A DNA stretch of 64,000 bases from Microbacterium dextranolyticum (GCF_016907295.1 NZ_JAFBBR010000001.1:434001-498000); one strand, 5' to 3'. Counted from the stretch's first letter, positions 50,798 through 60,242 are shown. The notes: generated from the letters alone by a model not told the origin. Numbers and translations: made by a program.

Positions 50798-52087
50798 TCA
50801 GCCCTTCTTCGCGGCGTCGGCCACGGACTTCATCATCTGGTCGGGGGAGCTCTTGCCCGCGAGCAGGTCCACGACCGCGACGTTGAGCGCGTTGCCGACG
50901 TTCTGGCCGAGGACGGTGTCGAGCCACTGCGACACGAACGGCGCCTTGTTGTAGGCCGCGAGGACCTGCTGCAGGTAGGGCTCGGTCACCGACTTCTGCG
51001 CGGTGGTGTTGACCGGCGGCGCGTTGTAGGCCTTGTAGTACGCGACCTGCTGGTCCGCCGAGGCGACGAAGTTCAGGAAGTCGGCGCACTCCTTCGGAGC
51101 CTTCGCCGAGCAGGAGTAGCCGTCGACGCCGCCCATCATCGAGCCGGGCTCGCCCTGACCGCCGGAGAGCTCGGGGAAGGGGAACCAGGCCAGGTCGGGG
51201 AGCGGCTTCTCGTCGGGGGTGAGCGAGGCGATCACGCCCGGGTCCCACGCGCCCATGAGCTCCATCGCGGCCTGGTGGTTGGCCACGAGGCCGGCCGAGC
51301 TGCCCGCGCCCTGCTGCGCGGACGTCGTGAGGAAGCCCTCGTTGAACGGCTTCGTCGCCGCGAAGTCGGCGAGGTCCTGAGCGGCCTTCGTCCAGCAGGC
51401 GTCGCTGAAGTCCTTCGAGTCGCCGGTCTTCTCGATGGTCTTCGCGCTGCACTCGCGCAGAGCGAAGTTGTAGTACCAGTGGGCGGCGGGCCAGGCATCC
51501 TTGCCGCCGAGGGCGATCGGCGCGATGCCGGCCGCCTTGAGCTTGTCGACGACGCCCTCGAGCTCGGTGACGGTGGTCGGCGTGCTGGAGACGCCGGCCT
51601 TCGTGAACAGGTCGGAGCTGTACCAGAAGCCGCTGGGCAGCACCGCGAGCGGCATCGCCCACACCTTGTCCTGGTAGGTCTCCGCCTTGAACGAGCCGGC
51701 CGAGATCTCCGACTTCACGGTGTCGCTGATCTTGTCGGTGAGGTCCATGACCTGACCGGCCTGCACCATCGCGGTCATCTTGCCGCCGCCGCGCTGCAGG
51801 AAGATGTCGGGAGCGTCGCCGGCGTTCAGCGCCGTCTGCAGTTTGCCGTCCAGGTCTTCGTTCTGGATGGACTGCATCGTGATCGTGACGTTCGGGTTCT
51901 GCTTCTCGAAGGCCGCGATCGCGTCCTTCCAGAACTGCTGACCGGCGCCGGTGGTCGAGTTCTGCCACAGGGTCATCTCGACCTTGCCGTCGCTCGAACC
52001 GCCGGATCCGCCGCCGCTGCAGCCGCTGAACGCCAGGGCGCCCGCGACCAGGAGCGCGGCTCCGGTCAGAATCTTGTTCGCCTTCAT
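50798..52087 (-). CDS. Extracellular sugar-binding lipoprotein
   Basis: 429-residue solute-binding protein of the CUT1 type. The signal peptide ends in a lipobox LAFSGC (lipid-modified Cys at about residue 21) and is followed by a Gly/Ser spacer. The mature protein shows family segments KVEMTLWQNSTTGAGQQFWKDAIAAFEKQNPNV and SCSAKAPKECADFLNFV. ATG at 52087 with a GAGGAGGACAGG site upstream; the longer frame upstream of it is not coding-like. First gene of the importer/GH3 operon, with operator-like palindromes 100-140 bases upstream. Confidence 0.94.
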   Translation of the reverse strand: MKANKILTGAALLVAGALAFSGCSGGGSGGSSDGKVEMTLWQNSTTGAGQQFWKDAIAAFEKQNPNVTITMQSIQNEDLDGKLQTALNAGDAPDIFLQRGGGKMTAMVQAGQVMDLTDKISDTVKSEISAGSFKAETYQDKVWAMPLAVLPSGFWYSSDLFTKAGVSSTPTTVTELEGVVDKLKAAGIAPIALGGKDAWPAAHWYYNFALRECSAKTIEKTGDSKDFSDACWTKAAQDLADFAATKPFNEGFLTTSAQQGAGSSAGLVANHQAAMELMGAWDPGVIASLTPDEKPLPDLAWFPFPELSGGQGEPGSMMGGVDGYSCSAKAPKECADFLNFVASADQQVAYYKAYNAPPVNTTAQKSVTEPYLQQVLAAYNKAPFVSQWLDTVLGQNVGNALNVAVVDLLAGKSSPDQMMKSVADAAKKG

Positions 52088-52181
52088 GTGATTCCTGTCC
52101 TCCTCATTGAGCGTCACCCCGGCCTTCCGGAGTGGGGAGCATTCCGGTCGATCGGGAACCGGAATGCGGCAAGTGTCTCTA

Positions 52182-52230
52182 TTTGTTGCCAACAACGTCA
52201 AACGTTTTCAAAAACCTTTTCGATAACGTT
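52182..52230. promoter_or_regulatory. Operator cluster between importer operon and LacI gene
   Basis: Three elements lie close together. TTTGTTGC-C-AACAACGT (52182-52198) is a near-palindrome. AAACGTTT (52200-52207) and GATAACGTTTCC (centre 52227/52228) are two CG-centred LacI-type half-palindromic sites with centres 24 bases apart. They lie 95-143 bases upstream of the importer start and 25-73 upstream of lacI, so one regulator could control both directions. Confidence 0.6.
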
Positions 52231-52254
52231 TCCGACCGTCTACGATCGAACACC

Positions 52255-53253
52255 ATGAGCCGACGCGCCACCATCCACGACGTCGCCGCCGCCGCGGGTG
52301 TCTCGGTGGCGACGGTCTCCAAGGCGGTCAACGGGCGCTATGGCGTCGCGAGCGCGACGGTGGCGCGCGTTCTGCAGGCGGTCGCCGAACTCGGCTACGA
52401 GTCGAGCCTCGTCGCGAGCAGCATGCGATCCCGTCGCACCGGTGTCATCGGCGTGCTGGTGGCCGATTTCGAGCCGTTCAGCGCCGAGGTGCTCAAGGGC
52501 GTCGGCGCGGCTCTCGCGGGCCAGCGCTACGACCTGCTCGCCTACAGCGGCTCGCGCGAAGAGGCCCATGAAGGCTGGGAGCGCAGGTCGCTCTCACGGC
52601 TCAGCGGCACTCTGATCGACGCGGCGATCATGGTGACCCCCACGGTGGTCGGGGTGAACTCCGATGTTCCCATCGTCGCCATCGACCCCCACATGGGCCG
52701 CGCCGACATCCCGTCCGTGCAGTCCGACAGCCTGGGCGGCGGGTTCGAGGCGACCGCGCACCTGATCGAGCTCGGGCATCGGCGGATCGGCTTCCTCTCC
52801 GGTCGGCCCGAGCTGCGCTCCTCCGGAATGCGCGAGGCCGGCTACAAGCGTGCGCTCGCGCAGGCCGGGATCCCGTTCGACCCGAGCCTCGTGGCGGTCG
52901 GCATGTACGAGCCCGACATCGTGCGCCAGGTCGCGCGGCCGCTGCTCGAGCGGCACGACCGGCCCACCGCCGTGTTCGCCGCCAACGACCGCTCGGCGCT
53001 CGGGCTCATCGAGGTCGCCGCAGACCTCGGTCTCGATGTGCCGGGCGATCTGTCGGTGATCGGGTTCGACGACATCCCCGAGGCGTTCCTCAGTTCCCGG
53101 CCCCTCAGCACCGTCCGCCAGCCGATGCAGCGCATCGGAGCGGAGGCCGCGAAGATGCTCGTCACGCTCCTCGGTGGTGCGACGCTCGACGCGCCGCACC
53201 GGGTGCTGCCTACGCGGCTGATCCCCCGGGCGACCACGGCGCCGCCGCGCTGA
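52255..53253 (+). CDS. LacI family transcriptional regulator
   Basis: 332 residues. The N-terminal LacI helix-turn-helix reads ATIHDVAAAAGVSVATVSKAVNGR, with hinge helix region VASSMRSRRTGVIGVLV. The periplasmic-binding-protein-like sensor domain contains HLIELGHRRIGFLSG, AVFAANDRSALGLIEVA and IGFDDIPEA. It is divergent from the oligosaccharide importer operon and probably represses it until its sugar ligand is present. The 3' end overlaps the convergent ROK gene by 44 bases. ATG at 52255, with TACGAT eight bases upstream of it. Confidence 0.94.
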   Translation: MSRRATIHDVAAAAGVSVATVSKAVNGRYGVASATVARVLQAVAELGYESSLVASSMRSRRTGVIGVLVADFEPFSAEVLKGVGAALAGQRYDLLAYSGSREEAHEGWERRSLSRLSGTLIDAAIMVTPTVVGVNSDVPIVAIDPHMGRADIPSVQSDSLGGGFEATAHLIELGHRRIGFLSGRPELRSSGMREAGYKRALAQAGIPFDPSLVAVGMYEPDIVRQVARPLLERHDRPTAVFAANDRSALGLIEVAADLGLDVPGDLSVIGFDDIPEAFLSSRPLSTVRQPMQRIGAEAAKMLVTLLGGATLDAPHRVLPTRLIPRATTAPPR

Positions 53254-54427
53254 CCATATCGGCGCGCAGCGGGTCGACCAGGAGGGGCTCGAAGGCGATC
53301 TCCGCCGCCCCGACGAGCAGGCGATCGGGGCCGAGCGCTGCGGCACGGATCTCGAGTTCGTCGGCGTTCCGGCCCATCGTCTGTTCCTGCACGGCCTCGA
53401 CGAGGCCCGCCGGATCCTGATCGAGAAGGGTCGCGAGGAACCCGCCCAGCACGATGACCGACGGATTCAGCACGTTGACGGCGTTCGCGAGCGCCGTCGA
53501 CAGGATGCGGCGCTGGCGATCCACCTCGGCGTCGACCTCGACGGAGGATGATGCGCGGATCGCGGCCTCGAGGGTCGGCTCATCCGCGCTCAGCAGTCGC
53601 GTCACCGACAGCAGCCGCGCGCGACTGACCTCGTCCTCGACTGTCCCCTGCGCCTGCGACCGTCGATCGGCGGGGTTCGCGATGCCGGGTCGGTTCTGCC
53701 CGAGCTCTCCCGCATAGCCTCCGGCCCCGCGCACCAGGTGGCCGCCGATGACCAGCCCGCCGCCGATGCCGCTCGCGCCGCCGTTGACGTAGACCAGATC
53801 GCGCACGTCGCGGGCCGCCCCGTAGAGGCTCTCCGCGAGGGCGCCCAGCGTGGCGTCGTTGTCGATCGCCGTGGGCAGGCCCGTGGCATCCGCGATCTGG
53901 TCGCGCAGCGGCGCATCCGTCCAATCCAGGTGCGGGGCGCGGCGCACGAGGCCGTCTTCGGCCCGCACCAGTCCGGGGACGGCCACGCCGGCGGCGACGA
54001 CGTCGCACTCGGAGAGCGGGCCCTCCCGCCACCGATCCACGCACTCCGCGACCATTCGCGCGACGCGATGCGTCGACACGAGCGCCTCGACCTCGATGCG
54101 CTCGCGGACGAGCACGCTCCGATCCAGAGCCACGGCGGCGACCGTGAGCGCGTCGACCTCGGGGTTGATCGCGATCGCCACGACGCGCGGCGAGGCGCTG
54201 ACGTTGGGTGACGGGCGACCGACCCGTCGCTGCAGGTCCGGTGCGCTCTCGTGCACGAGTCCGGCGGCGGCGAGGTCGCCGACCAGGGCGCCCACCGTCG
54301 AGCGGTTGAGGCCGGTGGCATCCGTCAGCGCGGCCCGCGAGAGCGGACCGGCTTCGTGCACGAGGCGGAGCACGCGCGAGAGGTTCGCGCGGCGCACGCC
54401 CTCGACGGTCCCCTCGGCTCGCATCAC
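53210..54427 (-). CDS. ROK family transcriptional repressor, XylR-like
   Basis: 405 residues. The N-terminal winged helix (about 12-70) reads VLRLVHEAGPLSRAALTDATGLNRSTVGALVGDLAAAGLV, followed by a ROK sugar-kinase-like domain with AIDNDATLGALAE and GGASGIGGGLVIGG. The usual ROK zinc motif CxCGxxGCxE is absent; this part reads ADRRSQAQGTVEDE. The position between xylan-uptake and xylanase/xylA genes suggests a XylR-type xylose sensor. GTG at 54427 lies six bases after TAGGGT (leaderless); ATG at 54424 is the alternative. Overlaps the lacI 3' end by 44 bases. Confidence 0.88.
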   Translation of the reverse strand: MMRAEGTVEGVRRANLSRVLRLVHEAGPLSRAALTDATGLNRSTVGALVGDLAAAGLVHESAPDLQRRVGRPSPNVSASPRVVAIAINPEVDALTVAAVALDRSVLVRERIEVEALVSTHRVARMVAECVDRWREGPLSECDVVAAGVAVPGLVRAEDGLVRRAPHLDWTDAPLRDQIADATGLPTAIDNDATLGALAESLYGAARDVRDLVYVNGGASGIGGGLVIGGHLVRGAGGYAGELGQNRPGIANPADRRSQAQGTVEDEVSRARLLSVTRLLSADEPTLEAAIRASSSVEVDAEVDRQRRILSTALANAVNVLNPSVIVLGGFLATLLDQDPAGLVEAVQEQTMGRNADELEIRAAALGPDRLLVGAAEIAFEPLLVDPLRADMVSAAAPWSPGGSAA

Positions 54428-54493
54428 GGCTCCACCCTAGGAGATGGGGACTCGTGCGCCGGGCGGCGCGCGGGCCCGTGACGCCGGGATCGG

Positions 54494-57400
54494 TCAGGCA
54501 CGCCGGCGCCGCGCGACGGTGAGCGCCCCGCCCGCGACGGCGAGGACGGCCCCCAGCAGCGCGATCCCCCAGGGGATCTCGCCGCCGGTCGACGACAGGC
54601 GCCCCGACGCGGTGACCGTGACGGGCGCGGTCAGCGGCGTGCGGTCGCCCGAGGCGACCTCGAGCGTGTGCGCACCGGCGGCGAAGTCCGCCGGGACCCG
54701 TACGACGAAGCTCGTCGTGCCCCGGGCGTCCGCCGCCGGGATGCCCGTGACCCGGAGCGGCTCGCTGTGCAGCGTCGCCTCGATCTGCTGGCCGGGGGCG
54801 AGCCCGGTCACCGTGACCTGCAGCGACCCGCCCTGCGCGACCCGCCCGTCGCCGACGTCGATCCGACCCCACGCGGCCGCCGGCCCGGTCGGATCCGTGG
54901 GTCCGGTGGGATCCGTGGGTCCGGTGGGATCAGTGGGCCCCGTGGGATCGGTCGGTCCGGTCGGATCCGTGGATGCCGCCACGAGGCGGGCGACGCCCCA
55001 GCGGGCCGTGCTCTGGTAGCCGGTGCCCGTCGGGTCGGCCCAGGTGTGGACCGCGACGCGCGATCCCGAACGGCCGTCGTTGATCTGGAAGTCGATCCCG
55101 TGGAAGGTGGCCGCGCCGCCCAGTGGCACGTCGGACTGGCCGCCCGACTGGCCGACGAGGTCGATCTCCAGCTCGACGATGTAGCCGGCCTCGGTGCGCT
55201 GGGTCGAGCTGGAGAGCACGCGCGCCCGCTGCACGCCTGCGTCGCCGCTGCCGAAGGACAGGTCGCCGTCGGCGGTCACCCGGATCTGGGTATCGTTGGG
55301 GCCGTACGCGCCGTTCTTGCGGTTTCCGAGGTCGAGGAACAGCTCGACGGAGTCACGGTTCCAGGGGTCGCTGTTGGTCTGGTCGAGGGCCGGATCGGTG
55401 ACCTCGAACAGCACGAACAGGCGGTTGCCGTTCCAGAGCGTGCGCACATCGGCGCGCGCCCCCTCGGGCGAGCCCTCGACGGTGCGCGAGGTCTGCACGC
55501 GCGCGGCGCGCTGCCAGACCTCGTCGACGCCGCCGTCGATCGTCGGGGCCGGGAGCTCGGGCACGTCGAGCGTCGACAGCTCCTCGAGGAAGGTCAGCGT
55601 GCCGGTCGCGCCCGGCGTGTTCCAGCCCCCGACGACCGCGGCTCCGGTGAGCGCCCGCACGTCGAACGGCGCCGTGTCGCCCTCGTGAACGCTGCGGTGC
55701 GGCAGGCGCACGGCGAACAGACGCTCGGATCCGCGGACGACGTCGATCCCCGGGACCGACCCGCCGCCGCCCGCGCGGTAGACGTGCTCGGTGCCGGCGT
55801 ACGTGAACGCGAGCGCGTCGACCGCGGCAGGCGTGCGCACGAGGGCCGTGAGGTGGTCGTCGCTCCAGCGCAGTCCGAACGAGCCGGCGCCCCCGGTCAG
55901 GGGGAGGGCCGGGAGGTTACGCCAGGCGGGGTCGTCCACGAACCGGGCGTCGAGCCCGACGTCGCCACGGAACACGTCCGCCGTCGTCACCAGGTTCGGC
56001 AGCGCCGCGCCGACGATGCCCCGATAGGCGGGCTTGGGGGCGAACGTCGCGTCGAACACGAGCGGCTTCTGCTCGGAGCGCCACGAACGGTCATCGGTCA
56101 GGCCCCAGATCGTCGCGGCGAACAGCTTCTCGCCGGCCGGCGCCGCCGCGTGGTAGCGGCGGAACAGGTCGAACGCGTCGCGGTAGTAGTAGCCCTGCCG
56201 GATCACGTTCGCCTCGCTCGCCGGGTTCGCCGTGACGTCGAGCTCGGTGACCTCCTGCATCAGACCCATGCCCGCAAAGCGCGCGAGTGCCGACTCGAGG
56301 GCGCTCACCGGCGTGTTGAGCGAGACATGGAACTGGTGGCCGACGCCGTCGATCGGGGTCCCGGCCGCCACGAGGCGCTGGACGAGCGCGCGGTACTGCG
56401 CGCCCTTGACGTCCTGCTCCGTGTTGTAGTCGTTGATGAACAGCTTCACGGGGCGGGCGGTCCCCGGCTGCGCGTACGTCTCGTTGAAGGCCTTGTCGGC
56501 GAGGCGGAACGCGAGGCCGATGTACTCCTCGCCGAGGATGTCGTGCCACCGGCTGGGGCGCAGCCCGTCGGGCGTCGCCTGGTCGGAGATGACCTCGTTG
56601 ACCACGTCCCACGCGACGACCGGGTTGGTCGTCGACCCGTACCGGCCGTAGTCGTCGGCGATCGACTTCGCGACGGCGTCCATGTGCGTCGCGAGCCGCT
56701 CCCGGAGCAGCTGCTTGTCGGCCTCCGACGAGGTCAGCTCGCGCCCGCCGGCATCCTGGAAGAACCAGTCCGGCGTCTGGTCGTGCCACAGCAGCACGTG
56801 CCCGTAGAAGCGCAGGCCGCTGCGCTGCGCGAAATCGAGCAGCTGGGTGGCCTCTTGATGGCGCGCGAACCGGTGCTGCGCGTCGTACCAGGCCTCGACC
56901 TTCATGTGGTTCTCAGGAGTGATCTGCGTGAAGTGGTGGCGCAGCAGCTGCGCCGCCGATCCCGTCGTCTCGCGGGCGTCGATCGCGACGCCGAGCGGGA
57001 AGTCGACGGTGGATGCCAGTGGCGCGAGGCTCGTGTCGACCGTGCCGGCGTCGGGGGCGGTGACCCGCACCTGGTCGATCAGGAACGTCGAGAGGTTGCC
57101 GCTGTTGTAGCGGGCCTCGATGTAGAGATCGGCCGTCCGCGTGTATGCGGGCACCCTGATGTTCGCCGCGACCTTCGTCCAGTCCGTCGCGGAGACCGTC
57201 TCGAACTGGGCCAGGTTCGTGTATGCGAAGCCGTCGCCGCTGTCGGTGCGCATGGACAGGGTCAGCCCCCGGCCGGTCGAGGCCCCCGCGGCGAAGCGCA
57301 GCGCGGCCTCGAAGCGGTAGGTCGTGCCGGGCAGGAGGACCCCCGCCACGTCGCGTTGGATGCCGTCGCCTTCGTGGACGCGGCCCGACACCTGTGCGGC

Positions 57401-58741
57401 GAACGCGGTCGCATCGGCGCCGGGCGCGACGGGCTCGACGGTCGGGGGTGCGACGTCGCCGCCCTGGCGCGGCGTCCAGCCGTCGAGTGTGCCGCCGTCG
57501 AAGTCGGTCTCGACGAGGGTGGCGCCGGTCGTGGGCGCCTGCGGTGCGCCGACCGGCAGGGTGAACGACCACCCCGCCGCCAGACGTTCGTCGATGACGG
57601 TGGTCGTGGCCTGGAGCGACGGCCGGCGCTCGCCGCCGCCGTCGTGCACGAGCACCAGGGTGCCCGGCTGCATGGCGCTGCGGAGATTCTGCGTGAGCAC
57701 GGCGGGGTCGGAGATCTGCCAGTCGGCGATCGTCCCGGTCACCGCGAGGGGCTGCATGCCGAGCGCGACGGCGACCGCGGGGGTCTGGCCCCAGCTGCCG
57801 TTGGGGGCGCGGAAGAACGGCACCGGCGCGTCGGGGTCGCCGAGCGCGTCGCGGATGATGCGGAGATTCGCCACCAGGTCGGCGCGGACGGCGTCGGCGC
57901 TCCAGGAGCCCATGTCGGCGTAGGTCGTCGAGTGGTTGCAGAGCGTGTGGCCCTCGGCGACGATGCGCCGCAGGAGGTCGGCGCCGCCGGGCGCCGTGAT
58001 GTTCTGGCCGATGACGCAGAAGACGGCGTGGATGCCGCGGGCCTTGAGCATGTCGAGGAAGCCCGCGGTCGTCGCACCGTTCGGTCCGTCGTCGAAGGTG
58101 AGCGCCGACACGTTCCCGGTGCCCTGCGCCTGCGCTACGGGTGTCGTGGTCGGAGAGACCGCGCCGCCCGGGGCGACGTCCGGGTCCGGCTGCCCCGTGC
58201 CCCCGGAAGTCGTGGTGATCCGGATGTCGTCGACGAGGTAGTCGTAGGCGCTCGCCCCGGCGAGGTCCCCCGTGCCGAGGTAGACCTGCAGCTGGTCGGC
58301 GGCGGCGTCCGCGGGAACGGTGTACTCGCCCGAGACGGTGCTCCAGGCATCCGCCGTCATCGTCGTGTCGCCGACCCAGGCGTACGCGGGCTTCACGACG
58401 AAGCGCACACCCGCCGAGCCCGGGGTCGCCTCCGCGAGGCGGACCCGCATGCTGAAGGAGTAGGTCGCGCCGGGCTGGAGCAGACCCGTCGGGCTCTGGA
58501 TTCCGACGTAGTCGTGGTCGCGGCCGTGCACTCGGAGCGCTTTGCTGCCGTCGACGTCGATCACCGTGAGCGTGTCGTCGTCGCCGCCGGAGCGGGTCCA
58601 GTCACCGGTGGTGCCGTCGCTGAAGTCGAGGGAGGCGATGTCCCTGAGGTCGTCGTCCGCGGAGGCCGGCGCGATCGGGGGGATGGCCAGAACGGATGCC
58701 AGCAGCAGGGCCGGAAGGCCCCGGGACAGGACTCTGCGCAT
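54494..58741 (-). CDS. Multidomain surface xylanase: CBM, CE4 deacetylase, CBM, GH10, CBM9, anchor
   Basis: 1415 residues, secreted. A signal peptide (1-28) is followed by a CBM4/9-type module (~35-180). A NodB/CE4 domain (~210-400) has catalytic Asp217, metal Asp218, His265 and His270. A second CBM4/9-type module (~410-565) precedes the GH10 xylanase (~580-930) with acid/base Glu716 (WDVVNEV) and nucleophile Glu833 (TELDV). A CBM9-like module lies near 1075-1250, then a DPTGPT repeat linker, a beta domain, and a C-terminal LSSTGGE, hydrophobic helix and RRRR tail that suggests sortase or membrane anchoring. It should deacetylate and cut acetylxylan at the cell surface. It is divergent from xylA with operators between them. 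Confidence 0.93.
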   Translation of the reverse strand: MRRVLSRGLPALLLASVLAIPPIAPASADDDLRDIASLDFSDGTTGDWTRSGGDDDTLTVIDVDGSKALRVHGRDHDYVGIQSPTGLLQPGATYSFSMRVRLAEATPGSAGVRFVVKPAYAWVGDTTMTADAWSTVSGEYTVPADAAADQLQVYLGTGDLAGASAYDYLVDDIRITTTSGGTGQPDPDVAPGGAVSPTTTPVAQAQGTGNVSALTFDDGPNGATTAGFLDMLKARGIHAVFCVIGQNITAPGGADLLRRIVAEGHTLCNHSTTYADMGSWSADAVRADLVANLRIIRDALGDPDAPVPFFRAPNGSWGQTPAVAVALGMQPLAVTGTIADWQISDPAVLTQNLRSAMQPGTLVLVHDGGGERRPSLQATTTVIDERLAAGWSFTLPVGAPQAPTTGATLVETDFDGGTLDGWTPRQGGDVAPPTVEPVAPGADATAFAAQVSGRVHEGDGIQRDVAGVLLPGTTYRFEAALRFAAGASTGRGLTLSMRTDSGDGFAYTNLAQFETVSATDWTKVAANIRVPAYTRTADLYIEARYNSGNLSTFLIDQVRVTAPDAGTVDTSLAPLASTVDFPLGVAIDARETTGSAAQLLRHHFTQITPENHMKVEAWYDAQHRFARHQEATQLLDFAQRSGLRFYGHVLLWHDQTPDWFFQDAGGRELTSSEADKQLLRERLATHMDAVAKSIADDYGRYGSTTNPVVAWDVVNEVISDQATPDGLRPSRWHDILGEEYIGLAFRLADKAFNETYAQPGTARPVKLFINDYNTEQDVKGAQYRALVQRLVAAGTPIDGVGHQFHVSLNTPVSALESALARFAGMGLMQEVTELDVTANPASEANVIRQGYYYRDAFDLFRRYHAAAPAGEKLFAATIWGLTDDRSWRSEQKPLVFDATFAPKPAYRGIVGAALPNLVTTADVFRGDVGLDARFVDDPAWRNLPALPLTGGAGSFGLRWSDDHLTALVRTPAAVDALAFTYAGTEHVYRAGGGGSVPGIDVVRGSERLFAVRLPHRSVHEGDTAPFDVRALTGAAVVGGWNTPGATGTLTFLEELSTLDVPELPAPTIDGGVDEVWQRAARVQTSRTVEGSPEGARADVRTLWNGNRLFVLFEVTDPALDQTNSDPWNRDSVELFLDLGNRKNGAYGPNDTQIRVTADGDLSFGSGDAGVQRARVLSSSTQRTEAGYIVELEIDLVGQSGGQSDVPLGGAATFHGIDFQINDGRSGSRVAVHTWADPTGTGYQSTARWGVARLVAASTDPTGPTDPTGPTDPTGPTDPTGPTDPTGPAAAWGRIDVGDGRVAQGGSLQVTVTGLAPGQQIEATLHSEPLRVTGIPAADARGTTSFVVRVPADFAAGAHTLEVASGDRTPLTAPVTVTASGRLSSTGGEIPWGIALLGAVLAVAGGALTVARRRRA
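54881..54972 (-). repeat. 18-base tandem repeat encoding a DPTGPT linker
   Basis: About five near-identical 18-base units encode (D-P-T-G-P-T)n between the CBM9-like module and the last domain of the xylanase (residues ~1256-1287). Copy number is likely to vary between strains. Confidence 0.85.
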
Positions 58742-58831
58742 GGTCGCTCCTTTGCGAGGGGTGGGGGAGTGCAGTCGCCCACAACGTACAGGCGACGCAT
58801 ATGTTGCCAGCTACCCGTTATCTAACCGTTA

Positions 58832-58852
58832 CGAAAACTCGCGTCGTTTTCG
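58832..58852. promoter_or_regulatory. Perfect palindrome between xylanase gene and xylA
   Basis: CGAAAAC (58832-58838) and GTTTTCG (58846-58852) with a 7-base spacer, about 90 bases from the xylanase start and 107 from xylA. LacI-type in appearance; a candidate shared operator for both divergent genes. Confidence 0.65.
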
Positions 58853-58912
58853 ATGATCGGAAGACGCGCTCCGTCGAGAAATCTCTGCTGGACGGACGGG
58901 GGCGCATGGGAT

Positions 58913-58932
58913 ACGTTGTTAACCGCAACAAA
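58913..58932. promoter_or_regulatory. XylR-like operator upstream of xylA
   Basis: ACGTTGTT (58913-58920) and GCAACAAA (58925-58932) form an imperfect palindrome just ahead of the xylA ribosome site (AAAGGAG). The same two half-sites occur with a shorter spacer at 52182-52198 before the importer operon, suggesting common control by the ROK protein. Confidence 0.6.
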
Positions 58933-58958
58933 GTCTTCCGTCTTCGCAAAGGAGCATC

Positions 58959-60152
58959 ATGACCACCCTGTCCGCCACGCCCGCCGACAAGTTCACGTTC
59001 GGCCTGTGGACCATCGGCTACAACGGCACCGATCCGTTCGGCGGTCCGACCCGCAAGCCCCTCGACGTCGTGCACGCCGTCGAGAAGCTCGCCGAGATCG
59101 GCGCCTACGGCCTCACGTTCCACGACGATGACCTCTTCCCCTTCGGCTCGACCGAGGCCGAGCGCCAGAACCAGATCGACCGCCTGAAGGGCGCGCTGGA
59201 TGCCACGGGCCTGAAGGTCCCCATGGTCACCACGAACCTCTTCAGCGCCCCGGTGTTCAAGGACGGCGGCTTCACCTCGAACGACCGCGACGTGCGCCGG
59301 TTCGCGATCCGCAAGGTGCTGCGCCAGATCGACCTCGGCGCCGAGCTCGGTGCGCAGACCTTCGTCATGTGGGGCGGCCGTGAGGGCGCCGAGTACGACT
59401 CCGCGAAGGACATCCGCCAGGCGCTCGAGCGCTACCGCGAGGCGGTCAACTTCCTCGGCGACTACGTCGTCGACAAGGGCTACGACATCCGCTTCGCGAT
59501 CGAGCCGAAGCCCAACGAGCCCCGCGGCGACATCCTGCTGCCGACCGTCGGCCACGCCCTCGCCTTCATCGACTCGCTCGAGCGCCCCGAGCTCGTGGGC
59601 CTGAACCCCGAGGTCGGCCACGAGCAGATGGCGGGCCTGAACTTCGCCGCCGGCATCGCCCAGGCGCTGTACCACGGCAAGCTCTTCCACATCGACCTGA
59701 ACGGCCAGCGCGGCATCAAGTACGACCAGGACCTCGTGTTCGGTCACGGCGACCTGCACAACGCGTTCGCGCTCGTCGACCTGCTCGAGAACGGCGGCCC
59801 GAACGGCGGCCAGGCCTACGAGGGCCCCCGCCACTTCGACTACAAGCCGAGCCGCACCGAGGACGAGAACGGCGTGTGGGACTCCGCCGCCGCGAACATC
59901 CGCATGTACCTGCTGCTCAAGGAGCGCGCCGCGTCGTTCCGCGCCGACCCCGAGGTGCAGGAGGCGCTCGCCGCCGCCCGCGTGGCAGAGCTCGCGCAGC
60001 CGACGTTCGCCGAGGGGGAGAGCTACGAGGACTTCGTCGCCGACCGCTCCGCCTACGAGGACTTCGACACCGACGCGTACCTGGGCGGCAAGGGCTTCGG
60101 CTTCGTCCGTCTGCAGCAGCTGGCATCCGAGCACCTCCTCGGCGCTCGCTGA
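58959..60152 (+). CDS. xylA: Xylose isomerase
   Basis: 397-residue TIM-barrel enzyme converting D-xylose to D-xylulose. The length and sequence fit class I actinobacterial isomerases: [15 protein letters not shown], the catalytic His in [57 protein letters not shown] and [15 protein letters not shown] with the metal ligands, and [14 protein letters not shown] at 58959 with AAAGGAG eight bases upstream. Cytoplasmic; followed by xylB after a 291-base spacer with repeats and a hairpin. Confidence 0.98.
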   Translation: MTTLSATPADKFTFGLWTIGYNGTDPFGGPTRKPLDVVHAVEKLAEIGAYGLTFHDDDLFPFGSTEAERQNQIDRLKGALDATGLKVPMVTTNLFSAPVFKDGGFTSNDRDVRRFAIRKVLRQIDLGAELGAQTFVMWGGREGAEYDSAKDIRQALERYREAVNFLGDYVVDKGYDIRFAIEPKPNEPRGDILLPTVGHALAFIDSLERPELVGLNPEVGHEQMAGLNFAAGIAQALYHGKLFHIDLNGQRGIKYDQDLVFGHGDLHNAFALVDLLENGGPNGGQAYEGPRHFDYKPSRTEDENGVWDSAAANIRMYLLLKERAASFRADPEVQEALAAARVAELAQPTFAEGESYEDFVADRSAYEDFDTDAYLGGKGFGFVRLQQLASEHLLGAR

Positions 60153-60242
60153 CCCCACCCCCTCCCCTTCGCCCGCCGGGCGCCTGCCGCGGCTCCGCCG
60201 AGCCCCTCGCTGGGCTCCGGCAGGGCCCACTCCGGCCGGCCG

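Noticed and set aside
54668..58825. 1385-residue plus-strand frame opposite the xylanase
   Set aside because: Composition artefact; the minus strand encodes well-conserved catalytic domains throughout.
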